Part shown: one piece after another, positions 8,998-17,820 of the stretch
Layout of the letters: each line of letters begins with the position of its first letter
Numbering within the stretch: the first letter of the stretch is position 1
NCBI RefSeq assembly: GCF_000754095.2
Contig: NZ_JQSG02000002.1
Coordinates: 186,001 to 250,000 of the forward strand
Direction: 5' to 3'
Source: Acidihalobacter prosperus
Lineage (GTDB): Bacteria; Pseudomonadota; Gammaproteobacteria; DSM-5130; Acidihalobacteraceae
Length of the DNA: 64,000 bases
Translations under genes and position numbers: made by a program
The notes under the pieces: generated by a model
Databases searched by the model: none
The model's input: the letters and a program-made list of their open reading frames with translations, nothing else
What the model was told of the DNA's origin: nothing

Positions 8998-9414
8998 TCA
9001 CGCCATTTCGTCCAGCGCCTTCTGGAAACGGTTGGCGTGCGAACGCTCGGCCTTGGCCAGCGTCTCGAACCAGTCGGCGATTTCGTCGAAGCCTTCTTCG
9101 CGCGCCGTCTTGCCCATGCCCGGGTACATGTCGGTGTACTCGTGGGTCTCACCGGCGATCGCGGTCTTCAGGTTCAGGTCCGTGGAGCCGAACGGGAGGC
9201 CGGTGGCGGGATCGCCGCACTGCTCGAGGTATTCAAGGTGACCGTGCGCATGGCCGGTTTCGCCCTCGGCGGTCGAACGGAAAACGGCGGCCACGTCGTT
9301 CTGACCCTCCACATCCGCCTTGGCGGCGAAGTACAGGTAACGGCGATTGGCCATCGATTCGCCCGCGAAGGCGTCCTTGAGGCTCTGCTCGGTCTTGCTG
9401 CCTTTCAGTTCCAT
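8998..9414 (-). CDS. Rubrerythrin-like diiron protein without rubredoxin domain
   Basis: A 138-residue ferritin-like four-helix protein of the rubrerythrin family (erythrin/sulerythrin type). Members reduce H2O2 at a non-haem diiron centre. All expected ligands are visible: E19, E52 and H55 (ETGH), E89 and E92 (ETHE), E123 and H126 (ERSH). The C-terminal rubredoxin Fe(Cys)4 domain of classical rubrerythrins is absent, so a separate electron donor is needed; the downstream Fe-S protein is the obvious candidate. TTG, ATG and ATG codons occur at 9423, 9420 and 9414; the last is chosen because GGAGG (9428-9424) then has 9-base spacing. Confidence 0.93.
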   Translation of the reverse strand: MELKGSKTEQSLKDAFAGESMANRRYLYFAAKADVEGQNDVAAVFRSTAEGETGHAHGHLEYLEQCGDPATGLPFGSTDLNLKTAIAGETHEYTDMYPGMGKTAREEGFDEIADWFETLAKAERSHANRFQKALDEMA

Positions 9415-9486
9415 ATGCATCAACCTCCAGTTAGGATTGACTAAGGGCTCACGTACCGGAGGGACCCTCCGGTGGACGCACGAGAA

Positions 9487-9515
9487 ACTTAGACTAAGTC
9501 TAAAATAGAGTCAAG
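9487..9515 (-). promoter_or_regulatory. Promoter of the rubrerythrin operon
   Basis: On the minus strand TTGACT (9515-9510) is followed after 17 bases by TAAGTT (9492-9487), about 70 bases before the rubrerythrin start. The palindrome at 9490-9504 occupies the spacer and -10, so binding there should block RNA polymerase. Confidence 0.5.
9490..9504 (-). promoter_or_regulatory. Perfect 7-1-7 palindrome, PerR/Fur-like operator candidate
   Basis: TTAGACTAAGTCTAA is a perfect inverted repeat with 7-base arms and a single central base, the geometry of PerR and Fur boxes (known PerR consensus TTATAATNATTATAA). It overlaps the predicted -10 of a rubrerythrin operon, and rubrerythrins are classic PerR targets. 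The inner GACT/AGTC also recalls IscR/Rrf2-type sites, so the regulator family is uncertain. No PerR, Fur or Rrf2 gene lies in the window. Confidence 0.55.
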
Positions 9516-9541
9516 CCCACCGTCTTCGATTATGAACCCGA

Positions 9542-9570
9542 TTGCCCTCTTCCGCGCACTGGAGTAGTTT
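9542..9570 (+). promoter_or_regulatory. Possible promoter for xseB-ispA-dxs
   Basis: TTGCCC (9542-9547), a 17-base spacer and TAGTTT (9565-9570) lie about 40 bases before the xseB ATG, in the gap divergent from rubrerythrin. Both boxes are imperfect. Confidence 0.3.
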
Positions 9571-9609
9571 AGCCCGTTTGATTTGGCGCACGTAAAACCA
9601 CCCGTCACG

Positions 9610-9861
9610 ATGAGCCCCAAGACCAAGAAGATCGATTTCGAAAAAACCCTTGCCGAATTGGAGGCGGTGGTTTCGCGGATGGAGCACGGCGAACTGTCGC
9701 TGGAAGAGTCGCTCAAGGAATTTGAACGCGGCATCACGCTGACGCGCGCCTGTCAGCAGGCACTCGCTGACGCTGAACAGCGCGTCGCACAGCTGACCGC
9801 GGACGGCCAGGAAACCGCGCTGGCCCCGTTGAGCGAGGACGCGAACGATGCCGGTCGATGA
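9610..9861 (+). CDS. xseB: Exodeoxyribonuclease VII small subunit
   Basis: XseB is the small subunit of exonuclease VII, which degrades single-stranded DNA with several copies bound to XseA. The 83-residue helical protein has the family core IDFEKTLAELEAVVSRMEHG followed by LSLEESLKEFERGI. The ATG at 9610 (MSPKTKK) is preferred over an upstream in-frame TTG at 9583. It overlaps ispA by 14 bases, giving the conserved xseB-ispA-dxs order. xseA is not in the window. Confidence 0.93.
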   Translation: MSPKTKKIDFEKTLAELEAVVSRMEHGELSLEESLKEFERGITLTRACQQALADAEQRVAQLTADGQETALAPLSEDANDAGR

Positions 9862-10747
9862 GGGACTACTGATCGAGCAGTGGCGCGCGCGCGCCGAAAC
9901 GGCGCTGGCACGCTGGCTACCCTCCGCAGCCACCCTGCCGGACCGGTTGCACGAGGCCATGCGCTACTCGACGTTGGGTGGCGGCAAGCGAATACGTCCG
10001 CTCCTGGTATATGCGGCAGGACATGCCCTGGATGTTGCCGCCGAGCAGCTGGACGGGGCTGCCGCCGCGGTCGAACTCATCCATGTCTACTCACTGATCC
10101 ACGACGATCTGCCCGCCATGGACGATGACGAACTGCGGCGCGGCAAGCCGACCTGCCATCGAGCATTCGACGAAGCTACAGCAATTCTCGCGGGCGACGC
10201 GATGCAGGCCCTGGCCTTCCATATCATTGCCGCCGACCCCACTCTGGCCGGTAGCGCGGATGCGCGCCTGCGCATGATCGATACGCTCGCACAGGCCGCA
10301 GGCTCGCGCGGCATGGCCGGCGGCCAGGCCATCGATCTCGATGCCGTCGGCCGCGAGCTCAGCCTCGCCGAGCTTGAGAACATGCACATCCACAAGACCG
10401 GCGCACTGATCCGGGCCAGCGTACGCATGGGTGCCTTGGGTGCAGGCGACGCGGCCGCGCCGGAAGCGATCGAGCGACTCGACCACTACGCGAAGTGCAT
10501 CGGACTGGCTTTCCAGATTCGCGACGACATCCTGGATGTGGAAGGCGAAACCGAGACGCTAGGCAAGACCCGCGGCGCCGACCTCGCACGCGGCAAACCG
10601 ACCTTTCCCAGTCTGCTGGGCCTGTCAGAAGCGAAGGAACGCGCACATGGACTGTACCAGGATGCGCTCGATGCCCTTGCACCATTGCCCGCCTCCGCCG
10701 AGCCGTTGCGCTGGATCGCCGGATTCATCGTCAATCGTATCCACTAG
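9848..10747 (+). CDS. ispA: Farnesyl/geranyl diphosphate synthase
   Basis: A short-chain trans-prenyl diphosphate synthase that condenses IPP with DMAPP and GPP to give farnesyl diphosphate for ubiquinone, undecaprenyl and haem side chains. The 299-residue sequence has the first Asp-rich motif DDLPAMDDDELRRGKPTCH near residue 90, the GGQAIDL segment near 160, and the second motif DDILDVEGETE near 225. Length and motifs fit IspA. It overlaps xseB upstream and precedes dxs by 49 bases. FPP as the final product is inferred by family. Confidence 0.95.
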   Translation: MPVDEGLLIEQWRARAETALARWLPSAATLPDRLHEAMRYSTLGGGKRIRPLLVYAAGHALDVAAEQLDGAAAAVELIHVYSLIHDDLPAMDDDELRRGKPTCHRAFDEATAILAGDAMQALAFHIIAADPTLAGSADARLRMIDTLAQAAGSRGMAGGQAIDLDAVGRELSLAELENMHIHKTGALIRASVRMGALGAGDAAAPEAIERLDHYAKCIGLAFQIRDDILDVEGETETLGKTRGADLARGKPTFPSLLGLSEAKERAHGLYQDALDALAPLPASAEPLRWIAGFIVNRIH

Positions 10748-10796
10748 CCCCGTCTTGGGTGCAAACTAGGCCCTACGGACCCGCCCGAACGCTCAC

Positions 10797-12689
10797 ATGC
10801 CCCACACCCTACTCGATCGCATCGCCTCTCCCGCCGACCTCCGGGCACTCGATCCCGGGCAACTCGATCGGCTGGCCGCGGAACTACGCGATTTCCTTCT
10901 GCACAGCATTTCGAGCACCGGCGGGCACCTGGCGGCCAACCTCGGTACGGTAGAACTGACCATCGCCTTGCACCGGGTATTCAACACACCCGATGATCGC
11001 CTGGTATGGGACGTCGGACATCAGGCCTATGCGCACAAGATACTTACCGGGCGTCGCGAAGCAATGCCGAGCCTGCGCCGGCGCGGCGGACTCGCCGGCT
11101 TTCCGCGCCGCAGCGAAAGCGCATACGACACCTTCGGCACCGGCCATTCCAGCACATCGATCAGCGCCGCGCTCGGCATGGCGCTCGCCGCGCAGCGTCA
11201 GCAGTCCGAACGCAAAGCGGTCGCCATCATCGGCGACGGCGCCCTCACGGCCGGCATGGCCTACGAGGCGCTCAATCATGCCGGAGGTCTCGGCGCGGAT
11301 ATCCTGGTCGTCCTCAACGACAATGAGATGTCGATCTCGCCCAATGTCGGCGCCATGTCCAACTATCTCACGCGGCTGCTGTCATCGCCGCTGTATTCGA
11401 CGCTACGGCAGGGCGGCAAGGAAATCCTCAAGCACCTGCCGCCGGTCTGGGAGATGGCGCAGCGCACGCGCGAGCACCTGCGCGGCATGATCATGCCAGG
11501 CACGCTGTTCGAAGAAATGGGCTTCCGCTATTTCGGGCCGGTCGACGGGCACGACCTCGGCGCCATGGTCAAGACGCTGGAGAATCTGCGTCAGATCAGG
11601 GGACCGCGGCTGCTGCACGTGGTCACCCGCAAGGGCCAGGGTTATCGGCCTGCCGAGGAAGACCCAGTGAGCTACCATGGCGTTGGCCGGTTCAACCCCG
11701 ACGAAGGCCTGCGCAAACCCGTTGCCGCCAAAACCACGCCCAGCTACACACAGGTCTTCGGTCAATGGCTGTGCGACATGGCCGCGCAGGACGAGCGCCT
11801 CGTGGCGATCACACCAGCCATGCGCGAGGGCTCCGGCCTGGTCGCCTTTTCGGAACGCTATCCCGAGCGCTATTACGACGTCGCCATCGCCGAGCAGCAC
11901 GCCCTTACCCTTGCCGCCGGCATGGCCTGCGACGGCCTCAAGCCGGTGGTCGCGATCTATTCGACCTTCCTGCAGCGCGGCTACGACCAGTTCATCCACG
12001 ACATCGCGCTGCAGAACCTGCCGGTACTGTTCGCCATCGACCGCGCCGGCTTCGTCGGCCCTGACGGCCCGACTCATGCGGGCAGCTTCGACCTCAGCTA
12101 TCTGCGCTGCATCCCCAATCTGCTGATCATGGCGCCGAGCGACGAGAACGAATGTCGGCAGATGCTCTACACCGGTTTCTGCCACGATGGCCCGGCTGCC
12201 GTGCGCTATCCGCGCGGACAAGGCCCCGGCGCCGTGATCGAGCCCACACTGACCGCGTTGCCCGTCGGGCGCGGCGAGATCGTGCGCGAGGGTCGCGACG
12301 TGGCACTGCTATGCTTCGGCAGCCCGCTGACTGCCGCCAGGGAAGCCGCCGAACGCCTCGACGCGGGCGTCGTCAACATGCGCTTCGTCAAGCCGCTGGA
12401 TACCCGACTGCTGGACGATCTGGCTCAGCGCTACTCACTGCTGGTCACCGTCGAGGACAACGCGATTGCCGGTGGCGCCGGCAGCGCCGTCAACGAATAT
12501 CTCGCCACGCAGGACTTGCGCGTTCCCTGCCTCAATCTCGGGCACCAGGACCGCTTTCTGGAGCATGCATCGCGCGAGGAACTGCTCGTCGAAAGCGGAT
12601 TGGACGCCACCGGCATCGAAGCCCAGGTCAAGACTCGCCTTGGCCGGATGCGGCCCGGCAAGGTTGCCCGTCACGGGGTCATCCGGTAA
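10797..12689 (+). CDS. dxs: 1-deoxy-D-xylulose-5-phosphate synthase
   Basis: DXS catalyses the first step of the MEP isoprenoid pathway: thiamine-diphosphate-dependent condensation of pyruvate with glyceraldehyde 3-phosphate. The 630-residue protein has the N-terminal TPP domain ([17 protein letters not shown] motif [16 protein letters not shown] near 145), the transketolase pyrimidine domain ([17 protein letters not shown]) and the C-terminal domain. The first ATG agrees with the family start. It completes xseB-ispA-dxs, linking precursor supply with chain elongation. Confidence 0.97.
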   Translation: MPHTLLDRIASPADLRALDPGQLDRLAAELRDFLLHSISSTGGHLAANLGTVELTIALHRVFNTPDDRLVWDVGHQAYAHKILTGRREAMPSLRRRGGLAGFPRRSESAYDTFGTGHSSTSISAALGMALAAQRQQSERKAVAIIGDGALTAGMAYEALNHAGGLGADILVVLNDNEMSISPNVGAMSNYLTRLLSSPLYSTLRQGGKEILKHLPPVWEMAQRTREHLRGMIMPGTLFEEMGFRYFGPVDGHDLGAMVKTLENLRQIRGPRLLHVVTRKGQGYRPAEEDPVSYHGVGRFNPDEGLRKPVAAKTTPSYTQVFGQWLCDMAAQDERLVAITPAMREGSGLVAFSERYPERYYDVAIAEQHALTLAAGMACDGLKPVVAIYSTFLQRGYDQFIHDIALQNLPVLFAIDRAGFVGPDGPTHAGSFDLSYLRCIPNLLIMAPSDENECRQMLYTGFCHDGPAAVRYPRGQGPGAVIEPTLTALPVGRGEIVREGRDVALLCFGSPLTAAREAAERLDAGVVNMRFVKPLDTRLLDDLAQRYSLLVTVEDNAIAGGAGSAVNEYLATQDLRVPCLNLGHQDRFLEHASREELLVESGLDATGIEAQVKTRLGRMRPGKVARHGVIR

Positions 12690-12717
12690 TATCCTAGTGA
12701 TTTGATCAGGTAAAAGC

Positions 12718-13101
12718 ATGCCCGCCAAATACACGCTTACCGTGTTGACCGATTTCGCCTCCGCGCACACCCTGCGCGACTACCCTGGCGACTGCAGCCG
12801 GCTGCATGGGCACAACTGGAAGCTTGAGGCCGAGGTGCAGGCCACCGCGCTCGACAAGGTCGGCATGGCGGTCGACTTCAAGGTCATCAAGCGCGCCGCC
12901 CGCGAGATCGCCGGCGAACTCGACCACCGCTATCTGAACGAACTCGAACCCTTCACCCGGCTCAACCCGACGGCGGAACACATCGCGGCCTACCTGTTCG
13001 CGCGCCTGGCGGAACGCCTCAATACCGAGTCCGTACGCGTCAGCGCCGTCACCCTGTGGGAGACCGAGCGCGCCTGCGTGCGCTACAGCGAGGAAGCATG
13101 A
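12718..13101 (+). CDS. queD: 6-carboxy-5,6,7,8-tetrahydropterin synthase
   Basis: QueD/PTPS-I converts 7,8-dihydroneopterin triphosphate to 6-carboxytetrahydropterin on the route to queuosine. The 127 residues carry the catalytic Cys and zinc ligands in CSRLHGHNW (residues about 25-33), a further His in FASAHTL near 15, and the [10 protein letters not shown] and [10 protein letters not shown] segments. It overlaps folE2 by ATGA, so the enzyme making its substrate is translationally coupled to it. No other queuosine genes are present. A folate-related PTPS variant is a less likely alternative. Confidence 0.92.
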   Translation: MPAKYTLTVLTDFASAHTLRDYPGDCSRLHGHNWKLEAEVQATALDKVGMAVDFKVIKRAAREIAGELDHRYLNELEPFTRLNPTAEHIAAYLFARLAERLNTESVRVSAVTLWETERACVRYSEEA

Positions 13102-13922
13102 ACCACATGAGCCAGCCTCCGGCACGTGACGCCCGGCCCATGCCGGATGTACAGGGCGCTCCCGACGATCGCCGCCTCCGCATCGATCAGGTTGGCATCC
13201 GCGGCCTGCGGCATCCCGTACTGATCGACCATGGCGCCAGCGAACCGCCCCAGGCAACGGTCGCCAGCGTGGACATGCTGGTCGACTTGCCAGCCGAGCG
13301 CAAGGGCACGCATATGTCACGCTTCGTGGCGTTGCTGAACGAATACACCGGTGCGCTCGACACGGCCGCGTTCGAAGCGCTGCTGCATGAAATGAGCCGA
13401 CGCCTGGATGCCGACAGCGGCCGGATCGAGATGCGTTTTCCCTACTTCGTGCGCAAGTCGGCGCCGATCTCGGGCGTAGCCAGCCTGATGGATTACGACG
13501 TCAGCCTGATCGGCGAGTTGGAGGCCGGCAAAACCACCGTGACCCTGCGGGTCGTGGTGCCGGTCACCAGCCTGTGCCCGTGTTCGCGCGACATCTCGGA
13601 ATACGGCGCGCACAACCAGCGCTCGCACATCACCCTGACCGCGCGCCTGGCCGGCTCGCTTTCGATACGCACATTGATCACCATCGCGGAAGAAGAGGCC
13701 TCCTGCGAACTGTTCGGACTGCTCAAGCGTCCGGACGAGAAATTCGTCACCGAACGCGCCTACGACAACCCGAAGTTCGTCGAGGACGCCGTGCGCGACG
13801 TGGCAGCCCGCCTTGACGCCGAACCCGCCATCGCCGCCTATACCGCTGAATGCGAGAATTTCGAGTCGATCCACAATCACTCGGCCTATGCGCGCATCAG
13901 CCGCGACAAGACAACGCGCTGA
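13098..13922 (+). CDS. folE2: GTP cyclohydrolase FolE2 (type IB)
   Basis: FolE2 hydrolyses GTP to 7,8-dihydroneopterin triphosphate, feeding folate and queuosine. It is the metal-flexible alternative to zinc-dependent FolE. The 274-residue protein contains the [19 protein letters not shown] core (catalytic Cys) and [21 protein letters not shown] near residue 195. The open frame runs 14 codons further upstream, but the ATG at 13098 overlaps the queD stop as ATGA and fits the family. No neighbouring zinc-uptake gene or Zur box was seen, so it may simply be the housekeeping cyclohydrolase here. Confidence 0.93.
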   Translation: MNHMSQPPARDARPMPDVQGAPDDRRLRIDQVGIRGLRHPVLIDHGASEPPQATVASVDMLVDLPAERKGTHMSRFVALLNEYTGALDTAAFEALLHEMSRRLDADSGRIEMRFPYFVRKSAPISGVASLMDYDVSLIGELEAGKTTVTLRVVVPVTSLCPCSRDISEYGAHNQRSHITLTARLAGSLSIRTLITIAEEEASCELFGLLKRPDEKFVTERAYDNPKFVEDAVRDVAARLDAEPAIAAYTAECENFESIHNHSAYARISRDKTTR

Positions 13923-13989
13923 GCCACACCACGGGCGCACTAACCAGGTCGCCCTCCGCCGCGGTCGCGCTGCCGACGCGTGGCCGCTC

Positions 13990-15672
13990 TCAGCCGAGCT
14001 TGGGTTCGATCGCCTTGAGTACGCCGCGCGCGCCGTGCGCGGGCATTGGCAGACCCATGGGATTCTGCGCGTGCACCCAGATATCGTGCTTGTCGACCTG
14101 CTGCACATAGATTCGGAAGCGCACACCCTTGATCAGCACCGGCCCGCCATCGAACAGATTACTCACGAAATTGCCGCCGCCACCCTGGCTCTTGCCGTTG
14201 TAGACGACCTCGTAGGTACCTTTGGCAGAATCCTTCGATTCGATCACGAAATCGCTGTGCAGCAGCGCCAGCCCGACCTGGGGCCAGACCAGGCCATAGG
14301 GCGCATGGGTTTCGAGTACCGGCTCGCCGCTCTCGCTGGCGAGCCGGTAGGTGGCGCGCTTGCCGCCTGCGCTGGCCTCCGCCTGCTGCAGTGCCTGCTG
14401 CGCCTCGGCCGTTTCGGCCCGCTGTTTGGCGCTTACCGCCTCCGCAGCGGCCGCGCGCCGATGCGGACCCACCATACCGCCGCGGATGAGCTCGAGAATA
14501 CCCTGCGCCCCATCGGTTTCGACCGGCAGCATCATCGGATTGTCCACCTCGACCTGAACGCCCTTGTCGTGGTGACGCACCGCGATGATGAATTTGTTAC
14601 CCATGCTCATGACCGCATCGGCGCCCAGCAGATTGCCTAGCGCACTGCCATGATCCTGGCCCTGATAGGTGACATGGTATAGCCCTTTGGCCTCGTCGGC
14701 CTGGGTGATCTTGAAGTCGGCACGGCCAAGCGCGGTGCCAATCTGCGGCCAGGCGGTCGCGTAAGGCAAGGCGCTGCGCATCACTGGTTGCTGGTTGACG
14801 TTCATGATGCGGTAATCGAACGGCTGCGTATGCGACACCGTGGTGGCGCCAGCCGTCTTCGCCATGGGGGCCGCCGTAACAGCGGGCATGATGGGCGCCA
14901 CCGTGGATTCGGGTGCAACCTCGTCCGGCCGCGCGGCCGAGAGCTGCCCGGCCGGAATATGCGCAGCAAGATAGTTCTTCAGGGCCTGCAGAGCGGTGGC
15001 CTCCTTGCCCGGATCGGGCTTGGCCCACTGCCAGTGCATCGCGCCCGAGCCGATATTCTCTTCGATGGCCCCCTGATAGCTCAGATACACCAGTGTACCC
15101 GCACCGTCCTGGTGGCTGACCAGACGCGCCACGAAACGCTCGCGCTTGCCAGAGTCATACAGGCTGTTGAACAGCCGCGCGGTCAAGCCCTTGGGCAGTC
15201 CGGCCCTGTCGCCCTTCCAGTCCGTGCGGATCACGCCGGTCTTGGCATCGGCCTCCTCCAGCTTGAAACCCTGCGCCTTGAAATAGGCCACGACATGTGG
15301 CCAGACCACCCCAGGAGCTGCCTGCACGCTCAGCCACTGATGGCCGCCCTGACTGACAAGGCGAATCCCCGGTGTGGCGGGCAGCACGCCGGCCTGCGGC
15401 ACGGCAGCCACGGACGGCGCCGACGCAGTGGGCGAAGTGGCTGGAGCGGCGGCCGTCGGCGCCGCCGTGGATTGTTCGGGGCCGAGACCCTGACCGGACG
15501 GCACCGAATAGGTCGATGACGTCTTCGGCGCGGACAGGTCCGGGGGCACCGCAAGGTCGCGAGTCGCCTGATTTTCCGGATAGGAGGGTCCCGGATGCGC
15601 GCCCAGCCACGAACAACCGCCCAGAGACAGGGCGAGCAGAGGGATCGAGGCCGTATGCAGAACCTTAGACAT
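13990..15672 (-). CDS. bamC: BamC-like outer membrane assembly lipoprotein, three-domain form
   Basis: BamC is a lipoprotein of the BAM complex that folds outer-membrane beta-barrels. The product has a signal peptide with lipobox LSLGGC (C20) and a BamC-like disordered N-terminus ([20 protein letters not shown]). It is 560 residues, against about 340 in E. coli. Three related helix-grip repeats are visible, at about 102-236, 284-398 and 441-557, each with a VWP/AWPQ start and a segment like [24 protein letters not shown] or [12 protein letters not shown]. An Ala/Gln-rich linker (403-438) separates the last two. The ATG at 15672 overlaps the dapA end by 8 bases; this dapA-bamC order is conserved. 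Confidence 0.9.
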   Translation of the reverse strand: MSKVLHTASIPLLALSLGGCSWLGAHPGPSYPENQATRDLAVPPDLSAPKTSSTYSVPSGQGLGPEQSTAAPTAAAPATSPTASAPSVAAVPQAGVLPATPGIRLVSQGGHQWLSVQAAPGVVWPHVVAYFKAQGFKLEEADAKTGVIRTDWKGDRAGLPKGLTARLFNSLYDSGKRERFVARLVSHQDGAGTLVYLSYQGAIEENIGSGAMHWQWAKPDPGKEATALQALKNYLAAHIPAGQLSAARPDEVAPESTVAPIMPAVTAAPMAKTAGATTVSHTQPFDYRIMNVNQQPVMRSALPYATAWPQIGTALGRADFKITQADEAKGLYHVTYQGQDHGSALGNLLGADAVMSMGNKFIIAVRHHDKGVQVEVDNPMMLPVETDGAQGILELIRGGMVGPHRRAAAAEAVSAKQRAETAEAQQALQQAEASAGGKRATYRLASESGEPVLETHAPYGLVWPQVGLALLHSDFVIESKDSAKGTYEVVYNGKSQGGGGNFVSNLFDGGPVLIKGVRFRIYVQQVDKHDIWVHAQNPMGLPMPAHGARGVLKAIEPKLG

Positions 15673-16564
15673 GGGCAATTTCTCCCGCCAGCGGGATGCC
15701 GGCCTGTTTGAGTGCGGCGCGAACGGCCTCATGGTACTGCTCGGACAACGCGGTCAACGGCAGGCGAATACCCTCCTGAATCAGCCCCATTGCGAACAAG
15801 GCCCATTTGACCGGAATCGGGTTGGACTCGAGGAACAGCGCCCGGTGCAGCGCCTCCAGCGGTGCGTTCACGGCTGCCGCCGTAACCTCGTCGCCACGGC
15901 AGGCGGCCATGCTCATCTCGTGCATCGCGCGCGGCGCGACATTGGCGGTAACCGAGATAACGCCTCGCCCGCCGGCCAGCATCAAACCCATGGCGGTGGC
16001 GTCGTCGCCTCCATAGACGCTCATGCGGTCACCGCAGCGATGGATGATTTCACGCGCGCGATCGAGGCTGCCGGTGGCTTCCTTGATGCCCACGATATTG
16101 GAAATGTCCGCCAGCCTCACCACCGTGTCTGGCAGCATGTCGACCGCGGTACGGCCCGGCACGTTGTACAGGATCTGCGGCATCGGCACGGCCTCTGCAA
16201 CCGCCCGATAATGGCGGTACAGGCCTTCCTGCGTGGGCTTGTTGTAGTACGGCGTCACCAGCAGGCTGGCGTCTGCGCCGCCATTCAGTGCGCAACGCGT
16301 CAGCTCGATGGCTTCGGACGTGGAATTCGCGCCGGTGCCGGCGATCACCGGGATCCGACCGGCAACGAGCTTGACGACCCGGGCGATCACCTCGCAGTGC
16401 TCGTCCATGTCCAAGGTAGCCGACTCGCCCGTGGTCCCGACCGCGACGATCGCGTCGGTACCTTCGGAGATATGGAATTCGATCAGACGCGCAAGGGCTT
16501 CGTCATCGATGGATCCATCCATCGTCATGGGCGTGACGAGCGCCACCATGCTGCCGTGAAACAT
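15665..16564 (-). CDS. dapA: 4-hydroxy-tetrahydrodipicolinate synthase
   Basis: DapA condenses pyruvate with aspartate semialdehyde in the lysine and diaminopimelate pathway, supplying peptidoglycan. The 299-residue TIM-barrel protein has the [10 protein letters not shown] motif near residue 44, the catalytic Tyr region in [12 protein letters not shown] near 132, and the Schiff-base Lys in VGIKEATG near 161. The start and length are canonical. A good promoter lies upstream, and bamC overlaps its 3' end. Confidence 0.97.
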   Translation of the reverse strand: MFHGSMVALVTPMTMDGSIDDEALARLIEFHISEGTDAIVAVGTTGESATLDMDEHCEVIARVVKLVAGRIPVIAGTGANSTSEAIELTRCALNGGADASLLVTPYYNKPTQEGLYRHYRAVAEAVPMPQILYNVPGRTAVDMLPDTVVRLADISNIVGIKEATGSLDRAREIIHRCGDRMSVYGGDDATAMGLMLAGGRGVISVTANVAPRAMHEMSMAACRGDEVTAAAVNAPLEALHRALFLESNPIPVKWALFAMGLIQEGIRLPLTALSEQYHEAVRAALKQAGIPLAGEIAHV

Positions 16565-16593
16565 GCCTCACCCCTGCCAGGGAACAAACGGCC

Positions 16594-16622
16594 ATAGTAC
16601 TTTCGCCTGCGTGGGGTGACAA
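16594..16622 (-). promoter_or_regulatory. Promoter of dapA-bamC
   Basis: On the minus strand TTGTCA (16622-16617) is followed after exactly 17 bases by TACTAT (16599-16594), about 30 bases before the dapA ATG. It lies in the 172-base gap divergent from the GcvR-like gene. No convincing promoter for the plus direction was found there. Confidence 0.55.
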
Positions 16623-16736
16623 GCGCGCGACCCGGCGCGCCGGCGCGTTTCGTGCGCCGATCGGAACTGTTAATCTTGACGGCTCGAAAGGCGCCGAGGG
16701 TGCCGATTTCGACCGCCCACTTCATACGAGGCCAGC

Positions 16737-17294
16737 ATGAGGCCCCAGCGCGCTGAGGAAACATTGAACACACACTTGGTAATCTCGGCCATCGGCGAAG
16801 ATCGCCCTGGCATCGTCGAGGCGGTGGCAGGCGCGATCCACGATGCGGGCTGCAATCTGGAAGACAGCCGCATGACCGTGCTCGGCGGGACGTTCGCCAT
16901 GGTGCTGCTGGCCAGCGGCAACTGGAATACCACCACCAAGCTTGAAAAAGCACTCGACCGCCTGGGTCAGGCCGCCGGCCTGACCATCACGACCCAGCGC
17001 ACCGAACGCAAGCCGCCGCGCAGCGACTGCCTGCCGTATGCCATAGACGTCATCGCCCTGGACCAGCCCGGCATCGTTCACGAACTTGCAAGCTTCTTCG
17101 CCGAACGCGGCGTCAACATACAAAACATGACGACGGCCACCTATGCCGCGCCGCACACCGGTTCGCCGATGTTCTCGCTGCACATGACCATCGAGATCCC
17201 GGGGCAAGCCCATCTTGCCGGCCTGCGCGACGAGTTCCTCGACCTGTGCGACAGCTTCAACCTCGACGGCATCATGGAACCGGTCAAGCATTGA
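16737..17294 (+). CDS. GcvR-like ACT-domain regulatory protein
   Basis: A 185-residue protein with two ACT domains (about 11-90 and 95-175), beginning HLVISAIGEDRPGIVEAVAG and repeating as YAIDVIALDQPGIVHELASF. This is the layout of the glycine cleavage repressor GcvR and relatives, which bind amino acids and act through a partner regulator. Its position between dapA and bcp is common in gammaproteobacteria. Neither gcvA nor the gcv operon is present, so the true target is unknown. An inner start at MNTH-like positions does not exist; the ATG has ACGAGG upstream. Confidence 0.85.
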   Translation: MRPQRAEETLNTHLVISAIGEDRPGIVEAVAGAIHDAGCNLEDSRMTVLGGTFAMVLLASGNWNTTTKLEKALDRLGQAAGLTITTQRTERKPPRSDCLPYAIDVIALDQPGIVHELASFFAERGVNIQNMTTATYAAPHTGSPMFSLHMTIEIPGQAHLAGLRDEFLDLCDSFNLDGIMEPVKH

Positions 17295-17328
17295 CCCCCA
17301 TCCGCTACCCGCCACAGGAAAACCGCCC

Positions 17329-17802
17329 ATGAGCGCAGCCCCCGTCATTGGCCACCCCGTGCCGACCTTCGACGCGCCCTCCACCGCCGGCGACCGTTTC
17401 CATGCCGAGACGCTGCACGGCCAACGCGCGCTGGTACTCTACTTCTACCCGCGCGACAGCACGCCGGGCTGCACGCGTGAGGCCGAGGACTTCCGCGACC
17501 GCCACCCGGCCTTCCTCGCCGCCGGCGCGGAGATACTCGGCGTCTCGCGCGACAGCCTGGCGTCGCACGAGCGCTTTCGGGCGAAACTGGAACTGCCCTT
17601 CCACCTGCTCTCCGACGGCGACAGCACGCTCTGCACCCTGTTCGACGTGATCAAGACCAAAAACATGTATGGTCGCCAGGTACTCGGTATCGAGCGCAGC
17701 ACCTTCCTGATCGACCGTGAGGGCGTGCTGAGAGCGGAATGGCGCAAGGTCAAGGTGCCCGGCCATGCGGATGCGGTATTCGAGGCACTCAAACAACTCT
17801 AG
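17329..17802 (+). CDS. bcp: Peroxiredoxin Bcp (PrxQ family)
   Basis: A thiol peroxidase that reduces H2O2 and organic hydroperoxides. The 157-residue thioredoxin-fold protein has the peroxidatic Cys in DSTPGCTREAEDF (C48). The usual second Cys five residues later is absent (Glu at that place); the only other visible Cys is C102 (STLCTLF). It may therefore be a 1-Cys enzyme or use C102 or an external thiol. The ATG at 17329 is chosen because the longer frame runs through the upstream gene. It follows the GcvR-like gene and precedes phoH. Confidence 0.93.
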   Translation: MSAAPVIGHPVPTFDAPSTAGDRFHAETLHGQRALVLYFYPRDSTPGCTREAEDFRDRHPAFLAAGAEILGVSRDSLASHERFRAKLELPFHLLSDGDSTLCTLFDVIKTKNMYGRQVLGIERSTFLIDREGVLRAEWRKVKVPGHADAVFEALKQL

Positions 17803-17820
17803 GCTCAGCACGGAGGACAC

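Noticed and set aside
8904-9152. 83-codon N-terminal extension of the Fe-S protein
   Set aside because: It overlaps rubrerythrin in another frame and the hairpin region; the ATG at 8903 has a good ribosome-binding site.
13923-13989. GC-rich dyads between folE2 and bamC as a bidirectional terminator
   Set aside because: Only short imperfect stems with large loops and no T-run were found.
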